A stretch of DNA of 41,388 nucleotides from [Phormidium] sp. LEGE 05292 (GTDB lineage: Bacteria; Cyanobacteriota; Cyanobacteriia; Cyanobacteriales; Aerosakkonemataceae), in NCBI RefSeq assembly GCF_015207735.1, contig NZ_JADEWG010000052.1:1-41388 (forward strand). The letters are read 5' to 3'. Shown here piece by piece: positions 36,581-41,388 of the stretch; within the stretch, counting starts at the first letter, position 1, and every line of letters starts with the position of its first letter. The position numbers were made by a program, and so were the translations under genes. The notes beneath the pieces are model-generated. The model was not told the DNA's origin. It was given only the letters and a program-made list of their open reading frames with translations, and did no database searches.

Positions 36581-37390
36581 TTAGGATCTTTGGAAACGGA
36601 AGGTATCTACTGACTGAGCAGTTAAAAATATCCCTAATATGATGTAACTAGCGAATAAAATTAAGCTGCTACTATCAACAATGCCTTGAAGTAAAGTACT
36701 AAAATGTGTTAACAAAGATAAGTGAGTTAAAGCCGCACCAACAGGCCCACTGATACTTTTACCAATTAAGTCTAAAATCCACAACGACATAATCAAGACA
36801 AAGGTAAAAACCGCAGCTAGTAAAGTACTATCTGTTAGGGAAGAAATAAACATTCCCAAGGATAAAATACTCGCTGCGAGTAAGATTAATGCCAAAAATC
36901 CCATCAGTGGCATAATTGGCTGAACTGGGGGAGTAGAACTGCTAAAAGCGATCGCCTGATACAACCATAAAGGCGAAATCATAAAGATAAAAAATGTCAG
37001 TGCGCCTAATAATTTTCCCACTGCTACTGACCAATTAGTAATCGGTGAAGTTGCCAACAATTCCAAAGTACCCCGTTTGCGTTCTTCCGCATAAAGACCC
37101 ATCGAAAGCATCGGTAACACAAATAAAGCCAGGGAACTCATAATGTTACCTAAAAACAACTGTTGAAAAGTGTAAGGTAAATCTATCGGCGGCGCATTTG
37201 CGGCTAATTGTTGGTCACGAAAAGCAACTTGAGCAATTAAACCTTGTTGCGGATCGAGGAGAATATAAACAAAGAATAGCCCAGAGATAATCCAGAATAC
37301 AGAGGCGATCGCATAAGCCAAAGGAGAAGCAAAATAACTTTGCAATTCCCTGCGATAAATAGCCATAATATTCGCCAAAATTACCTGCAT
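36581..37390 (-). CDS. ABC-2 type permease, GldF-like
   Basis: A 269-aa protein with about six membrane helices. It begins with the family's typical AIYRRELQSYFASPLAYAIA and contains MGLYAEERKRGTLELLATSP, the coupling-helix motif of ABC-2 permeases. It is directly abutted to the ATP-binding gene: its ATG starts at the base after the ATPase stop codon. It should form the membrane pore or lever of the exporter with the ATPase and GldG. Substrate unknown. Confidence 0.92.
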   Translation of the reverse strand: MQVILANIMAIYRRELQSYFASPLAYAIASVFWIISGLFFVYILLDPQQGLIAQVAFRDQQLAANAPPIDLPYTFQQLFLGNIMSSLALFVLPMLSMGLYAEERKRGTLELLATSPITNWSVAVGKLLGALTFFIFMISPLWLYQAIAFSSSTPPVQPIMPLMGFLALILLAASILSLGMFISSLTDSTLLAAVFTFVLIMSLWILDLIGKSISGPVGAALTHLSLLTHFSTLLQGIVDSSSLILFASYIILGIFLTAQSVDTFRFQRS

Positions 37391-38692
37391 TTAAGCTTCT
37401 TCCTCCTTTTTTTCTCCATCTTCTCTCACCAATTCAGACTCATAAAATTCTGATTTTTCCGGCTCTAATTCAGCAACTACAGATGACTCATTTACCTGAT
37501 TTCCTTGGGTTAAATCTGGAATTATTTCCTGATTTTCCGACTCTAATTCAGTAACTACAGATGGCTCATTTACCTGATTTTCTTGAGTTAAATCTGAAAC
37601 TTTTTCTTGATTTTCTGACGCTAGTTCAGTAACTACAAATGGCGCATTTACCTGATTTTCTTGGGTTAAATCTGGAACTTTCTCCTGATTTTCTGACTCT
37701 ATACTTTCTGCGGTTTTGCTTAGAGTTTCACGGCTACTGATTTTCTCAATAGTCGTTAATTTCAAGAAGACTTCTTCCAAGCTGGCACGAGTCCGACGCA
37801 TTTCATACAAACCCAAACCAGATCCAACTAAAGCTGCTGCAATTTCACTGCCAATTTCCGCTCCTGGTTCTGAAACTACTCGATAAACACCGCGATTTTC
37901 TGGTAAAAACATTCCGCTACTTACTGGCACAGATTCTACCAAACTTACTCCCGAAAGCAAGCGCAACCTTTCCAAAATTATTTCTTGCTCTCCCTCAATT
38001 TCCAACTCGTAACCTGTACCACCAACTAAATTTGCTTCTAAGTTTTCCGGCGTATTAGTGGCGACAATTTTACCGCGATTAATAATTGTGACTCGGCTGC
38101 AAGTCATACTCACTTCTGGCAAAATGTGGGTAGAAAGAATGATCGTGTGACTCCCAGCTAAACTCTTAATTAAATTCCGCATTTCGATAATTTGTCGCGG
38201 GTCTAAACCGACCGTCGGTTCATCTAAAATTAAAGCAGGTGGGTCATGAACGATCGCTTGAGCAATTCCCACTCTTTGGCGAAAACCCTTAGAAAGCTTG
38301 CGAATTAAAACTTTGCGCTTCTCTTCCAGATTGCAACGTTTCAGAGCTGAATTTACTTTATCAGCGCGATCGCCCGCCGGAACACCCTTAATCCGCGACA
38401 CAAAATAAAGAAACCCCTCCACCGTCATATCAGGATACAGCGGCGGCAATTCCGGCAAATAACCAATCCTTTGTCGCACCGCCATCGAATCCTCATGGAC
38501 ATCATACCCCGCAATCCTCGCCGTCCCACTCGTCGCAGGTAAATATCCCGCCAAAATCCGCATTGTAGTTGTTTTTCCGGCTCCATTTGGCCCCAAAAAC
38601 CCCACAATTTCTCCTGGTTCTACCTTAAAAGAGACATCCTGGATAGCTGGGGATGAACCATAGATTTTGGTCAAATTCTCCACTTCAATCAT
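37391..38692 (-). CDS. ABC transporter ATPase (GldA-like) with a repeat tail
   Basis: A 433-aa protein. Residues 1-310 form a standard ABC-2 ATPase: Walker A GPNGAGKTT (34-42), signature LSKGFRQRVG, Walker B ALILDEPT, H-loop STHILPE. Past about residue 330 is an unusual acidic tail with three 26-residue repeats (333-410; unit like SENQEKVSDLTQENQVNEPS) and ends EDGEKKEEEA. Family members usually stop near 300-330 residues. GGAGG sits 7 bases before the ATG. An IscB element lies immediately upstream, so the native leader has been interrupted. First gene of the operon with GldF, GldG and DUF4340. Confidence 0.93.
   Translation of the reverse strand: MIEVENLTKIYGSSPAIQDVSFKVEPGEIVGFLGPNGAGKTTTMRILAGYLPATSGTARIAGYDVHEDSMAVRQRIGYLPELPPLYPDMTVEGFLYFVSRIKGVPAGDRADKVNSALKRCNLEEKRKVLIRKLSKGFRQRVGIAQAIVHDPPALILDEPTVGLDPRQIIEMRNLIKSLAGSHTIILSTHILPEVSMTCSRVTIINRGKIVATNTPENLEANLVGGTGYELEIEGEQEIILERLRLLSGVSLVESVPVSSGMFLPENRGVYRVVSEPGAEIGSEIAAALVGSGLGLYEMRRTRASLEEVFLKLTTIEKISSRETLSKTAESIESENQEKVPDLTQENQVNAPFVVTELASENQEKVSDLTQENQVNEPSVVTELESENQEIIPDLTQGNQVNESSVVAELEPEKSEFYESELVREDGEKKEEEA
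37463..37696 (-). repeat. Three 78-bp tandem repeats in the ATPase gene
   Basis: Three in-frame repeats coding 26 residues each. They differ at several codons, so they are not a recent perfect duplication. Encoded tail is acidic and Asn/Gln-rich. Confidence 0.85.
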
Positions 38693-38717
38693 TTAAAAAC
38701 CTCCGGGAGCTGGGAAA

Positions 38718-38738
38718 CCTTGCGTCTTTAGACCAAGG
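38718..38738. repeat. Right-end hairpin of the IscB element
   Basis: Stem CCTTG/CAAGG and inner stem GTC/GAC with TTTA loop, 26 bases before the ATG of the ATPase gene. Such subterminal hairpins are bound by TnpA in IS200/IS605 elements. Confidence 0.6.
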
Positions 38739-38750
38739 AGGAAAAGCGAC

Positions 38751-38770
38751 ACGGTAAATTTATTCACCGT
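38751..38770 (-). terminator. Hairpin at the iscB stop codon
   Basis: ACGGTAAAT pairs with ATTCACCGT with one mismatch and a 2-base loop, overlapping the first base of the iscB stop region. No long T-run follows, so read-through into the ABC operon is possible. Confidence 0.4.
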
Positions 38771-40056
38771 CAAGATAAAAAAGAGTAACCATAGCCATCT
38801 TTCTTGTGAACAATTTGACAACATTTGTAACTAATTCCTTGAACTATTTGTGAATTGATGGCGATATTAAAAGAACCACTTGACCTAACAGCAACCCGCC
38901 CCACATATCGCCCAACCTTCTTGCCAGAAGTAACTGTCGCCTTGACAATATCTCCTGTTTGAAAACCTTTAACAAATTTGTTTCGGGGAACATATCGAGA
39001 CGGGAAACCATATTTATCGGTGCGGCACATTTGGCGGGTTCCATGTCCAGTCGCTTTAATCAATAGTGGTTGACCTGTTAATAACTCCAAAGATTCAAAG
39101 AGTCCAACACAGGCAGCATCTAGCCAATGAGTTTTAGGCAACCCAAGTCTAACTCGATTAAATTTGGTCAATCCACCAGAGCCAGTGACAACAGTTAATC
39201 CAGTTTCTTTGAGAGCATTAAACAATGCCCATCGAGTTGAATTAACCACAGCAGCATCTTTCAATGGTTTCTTGGCTTGAGCTAAAATATTTTCTAAGAG
39301 TTCTGGCTTTTTATCTAAGAATTGCTCGATACTTTTGGCTCCTTTCTTTTGATTGCATTTTTCACAAGCAATACAAAGATTGGAGATTCTGTTAGTCCCA
39401 CCTTTGCCTTGAGGATGGATATGTTCGACTTGCAACGGTACATTTTCCACACCACAATAAGCACATTTTCTGTCCCATTTTTCCAAAAGATATTCCCTGA
39501 CTTCGTAGCCTTGTAATTCACCTTGCTGATAGGTAATTCCTGAAATTTCTGGATTCTCCATCTTCTGAAGATCGAATCGAACTAATTCTTGGGCGATAGA
39601 TGCAACTGGAGCAAGTTTAATGAATTTTTTCACCCAAGTCATTGTTGTTTTGACTCGATGCTGTAGTGATGGAGCTAACCATCGATCGTTCTTTTTGCGA
39701 TTTAAAAATCTAGGCTGACGATAGCGAGTTTTCCTGTTTCTCCTAGAGCGTCGAATTGCTCGACGGGAATCCAGGCTTGCTTTAATTGCTAGTCCTCGAT
39801 GGGTAAATTCTGCGCCAAACACCACTTTGTTTTCTTGAACTAAGGCAATGCCAGTGGTTTTGGAACCCGGGTCTATTTTGACGGCAATGGGTTTTGGAGT
39901 TTCTTCTACTGCCTTTTTCAGGATGATAGTAAAAGGAAATAGTCGGAACACCGCTGCCTTTTTAACTTGAAGCAGTTTTCTTGCTGTTATTGGACGGCAA
40001 GGGGATAAAGGCTTTTTCTTGGTATCGAGAACGAAAACGTAGTTTTGTTTAGACAT
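38770..40056 (-). CDS. iscB: IscB RNA-guided nuclease (RuvC plus HNH)
   Basis: A 428-aa protein. It starts with the PLMP-type domain FVLDTKKKPLSPCRP. RuvC-I is VKIDPGSKTTGIAL (D62); an Arg-rich bridge helix follows (SRRAIRRSRRNRKTR). RuvC-II has E157 in QELVRFD. The HNH domain has CAYCG, EHIHP (H212) and CEKCNQKKG. RuvC-III is THWLDAACVG (H310, D313). All nuclease residues are present. IscB is the ancestor of Cas9 and cuts DNA guided by an omega-RNA. Start taken at the ATG at 40056; a longer frame begins with TTG at 40098 within the RNA region. No TnpA gene nearby. Confidence 0.96.
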   Translation of the reverse strand: MSKQNYVFVLDTKKKPLSPCRPITARKLLQVKKAAVFRLFPFTIILKKAVEETPKPIAVKIDPGSKTTGIALVQENKVVFGAEFTHRGLAIKASLDSRRAIRRSRRNRKTRYRQPRFLNRKKNDRWLAPSLQHRVKTTMTWVKKFIKLAPVASIAQELVRFDLQKMENPEISGITYQQGELQGYEVREYLLEKWDRKCAYCGVENVPLQVEHIHPQGKGGTNRISNLCIACEKCNQKKGAKSIEQFLDKKPELLENILAQAKKPLKDAAVVNSTRWALFNALKETGLTVVTGSGGLTKFNRVRLGLPKTHWLDAACVGLFESLELLTGQPLLIKATGHGTRQMCRTDKYGFPSRYVPRNKFVKGFQTGDIVKATVTSGKKVGRYVGRVAVRSSGSFNIAINSQIVQGISYKCCQIVHKKDGYGYSFLS

Positions 40057-40099
40057 GGTTTTGTCTCTACTGATTGCTCGTAATGTTTGCCTCGCCAAG

Positions 40100-40303
40100 G
40101 TTTAAGGTCGGTAACTATCCAAAAAGCACTGTCTTACCCCTCGTAAAACTGTTAACTTTTCGGTTCTAGAGCAAGGGACTGGCACGCATCCCTTGGTAGG
40201 TTCTTTAACTCTTGCCTTAAACGTAGTCAGTTAAGACTTAGGCTGGTCAACTATTCTATTGGTGAGGCTCGAAGCCCCGTCTCTTTAGAGCGGGGTGCTG
40301 ACT
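40100..40303 (-). ncRNA. Putative omega-RNA scaffold of the IscB element
   Basis: About 204 bases directly upstream of iscB on the same strand, the position and size expected for an IscB omega-RNA. Pairings seen (plus-strand positions): CCCCG/CGGGG (40275-40295) capped by CTC/GAG, GGCT/AGCC (40266-40276), CTGACT/AGTCAG (40298-40303 with 40225-40230), CAAGGGA/TCCCTTG (40172-40178 with 40189-40195), and long-range CCTTAAAC/GTTTAAGG (40215-40222 with 40100-40107). The guide would be the bases just 5' of it, roughly 40304-40320, from flanking DNA. Confidence 0.7.
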
Positions 40304-40461
40304 TAACCTTACTCCAGGAAGTTGTCAATCCCGTTTACACTAACTAACGTTTGCACAAATTAAAGTAAAACGGCTTGAGCATTGTACAACGATCGCATAT
40401 CCTCCTTGACAAACTTTAAGGCGATTCTGTGGCAAGCAAATGGCAGCTATATGTCAATTAC

Positions 40462-40490
40462 TTGACATTGTTGCCAGTGAAACTTACAAC
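40462..40490 (+). promoter_or_regulatory. Candidate promoter of the 40618 gene
   Basis: TTGACA (40462-40467), 17 bases, TACAAC (40485-40490). The -35 is perfect and the -10 matches 4 of 6. The leader would be about 120 bases. The rest of 40321-40617 shows another TTGACA near 40407 and no supportable gene. Confidence 0.4.
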
Positions 40491-40617
40491 AGTTATCACC
40501 GTAATCAAAAGAAGGTGTAAGCGAAAAACCTATTCTACAAGATTAGGACTGGACACTTTAGGGTGCAACTTATTCTCAATCCTGATTCATTTCCCAACCA
40601 AACCTAACTAATAGCTA

Positions 40618-41358
40618 ATGAGCGAACAAGGCAAAAGCTCTATAGGAATTAATCATGACGCAGCAGCACAAGTGGCAGCTTGGCTGTTGGCTAACTACTA
40701 TTTTGACTTAAGTGGCTACCAACCCTGTGAGCTAGTCGAAAGCTGGCTTAACCATTACCCAGGTAATTGGTTGCGTCTAGCAGTAATTGAAGCACTATAC
40801 CAAGGACGCTACAAAGCCGTTTCTGTAGAGCAGATATTAATTATTTGGCACAGGCGCAACCAAGCACTTTATCATTTCAACTATGAGTTTGAAACCTTAA
40901 TTTGCAGCAAGTTACCCCCGGAAATAACACAGATATTCTCTTGGGGTGTCAGCAATACAACTACTTCCACTGCATCATCTCCTGAACCGCAACCTATCAC
41001 TTCTGATTCAGAATTAGAAGCAACGGAAAAATCTGCCTCTATTTCCCATCCTTTTGAGGTGTTTGCTCAGTCTTCCCCCCCATCGTCAGCAACACCAAAT
41101 CTCCCATCAATACAAACCCAAGAAACTGAACCCGACTTACCTTCTACCGCCGATGAACCCGCACAAACAAGCAATTTGGACAATGAGTACCAAGTTATGA
41201 CTACACAGGAAGAGTATATTTCTAATACTCAAAACTCTACTGATGATTCTAGCGATCGCTCTCCCAACAACTACCCCTTCCCCGACTTATTCGCCAAACT
41301 CAGAGCCCTAGCTCTCCAACATCAACAACTAATCAATCAGCAACAGCAGGAAATGTAA
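40618..41358 (+). CDS. Uncharacterised 246-aa protein
   Basis: No family recognised by name. The N-terminal 105 residues look folded and helical (AAQVAAWLLANYYFDLSGYQ, ESWLNHYPGNWLRLAVIEAL, ILIIWHRRNQALYHFNYEFE). Residues about 110-220 are a disordered linker rich in Ser, Thr, Pro and Glu. The end is a short helix with a Gln-run (LRALALQHQQLINQQQQEM). The layout of folded head, loose linker and short C-terminal helix suggests an adaptor-like protein, but that is only shape. No signal peptide or membrane segment. Start by position and by the length of the conserved-looking head; no strong Shine-Dalgarno sequence. Divergent from the gld operon across the IscB insertion. Confidence 0.65.
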   Translation: MSEQGKSSIGINHDAAAQVAAWLLANYYFDLSGYQPCELVESWLNHYPGNWLRLAVIEALYQGRYKAVSVEQILIIWHRRNQALYHFNYEFETLICSKLPPEITQIFSWGVSNTTTSTASSPEPQPITSDSELEATEKSASISHPFEVFAQSSPPSSATPNLPSIQTQETEPDLPSTADEPAQTSNLDNEYQVMTTQEEYISNTQNSTDDSSDRSPNNYPFPDLFAKLRALALQHQQLINQQQQEM

Positions 41359-41388
41359 AGGCAGAGGGGCAGGGGGGCAGAGGGGCAG
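41359..41388. repeat. GGGGCAGA repeats at the window end
   Basis: Iterated GGCAGAGGGGCAG units, another STRR-type block. It runs off the end of the window. Confidence 0.6.

Larger units (their letters stand above)
38700..40305 (-). mobile_element. IscB (OMEGA) insertion element, IS200/IS605-like, no TnpA
   Basis: About 1.6 kb with the iscB gene, an upstream omega-RNA region and terminal hairpins. The right-end hairpin (38718-38738: CCTTG, GTC-TTTA-GAC, CAAGG) and left-end hairpin (40275-40295: CCCCG, CTC-TTTA-GAG, CGGGG) share the core TCTTTAGA, as expected for IS200/IS605 ends. No terminal inverted repeats and no TnpA transposase were found, so the element would need TnpA in trans. Exact ends are not fixed. 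Confidence 0.75.

Noticed and set aside
40057-40098. N-terminal extension of IscB from a TTG
   Set aside because: It lies at the edge of the omega-RNA region and IscB proteins normally start just before the PLMP domain, as with the ATG at 40056.
40429-40611. 60-codon frame upstream of the 40618 gene
   Set aside because: It overlaps a likely promoter, has no ribosome site and unlikely composition.
1-41388. tRNA or rRNA genes
   Set aside because: I looked for T-loop GGTTCGA-type sequences with matching stems and for rRNA signatures and saw none; a covariance search would be decisive.

Overview
This window comes from the chromosome of a cyanobacterium. It holds a complete beta-carboxysome operon (ccmK2-K1-L-M-N-O), the NDH-1 CO2-uptake genes ndhF4-ndhD4-cupB, a CmpR-type LysR regulator, many HIP1 sites (GCGATCGC) and short tandem repeats between genes. 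The order cmpR / ccmONMLK1K2 / ndhF4-ndhD4-cupB is the one I know from Anabaena/Nostoc-type strains. Together with the tandem repeats this suggests a filamentous species, but genus cannot be fixed from the sequence.

Layout. 1-4.8 kb: CheY-like regulator, mnmE coupled to a small HTH gene, an unknown 144-aa protein, a membrane-anchored Ser/Thr kinase and a single-domain globin. 5.0-6.5 kb: a Cys-rich mini-protein, a RelE/ParE-like toxin-antitoxin pair and an orphan antitoxin-like gene. 6.6-11.6 kb: ispG, a CtpA-type protease and an EF-G paralogue lacking the G3 histidine. 11.9-13.5 kb: an AT-rich C5 DNA methyltransferase overlapping what looks like a beheaded restriction gene. 13.5-20.2 kb: MuiA-like protein, M48 peptidase, a PIN toxin-antitoxin pair, two unrecognised divergent genes whose start codons overlap, and a Uma2-family gene. 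20.3-31.4 kb: the CO2-concentrating cluster. 31.5-33.7 kb: nagB and an EIICB-type PTS permease, unusual in a cyanobacterium. 33.9-38.7 kb: a Gld-type ABC system. 38.7-40.3 kb: an IscB (OMEGA) element with a recognisable omega-RNA region. 40.6-41.4 kb: an unknown protein.

How the genes work together. CcmK1/K2/L/O form the carboxysome shell. CcmM (gamma-carbonic anhydrase plus three Rubisco small-subunit-like domains) and CcmN organise the core. NdhF4/NdhD4/CupB form the CO2-converting module of a specialised NDH-1 complex that supplies bicarbonate, and CmpR probably senses carbon status. The ccm and ndhF4 transcription units diverge from a 468-bp region where candidate promoters share a -35 sequence. 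The nag genes suggest uptake of amino sugar and feeding into fructose-6-P. The Gld-type ABC operon has had its leader split from upstream DNA by the IscB element, which lies in the same orientation.

The most notable items are the IscB element with its RNA, the PTS permease, the start-codon-overlapping divergent pair, the putative internal start of CcmM, the repeat-filled ccm spacers and a pair of 28-bp perfect palindromes that differ by compensating changes.
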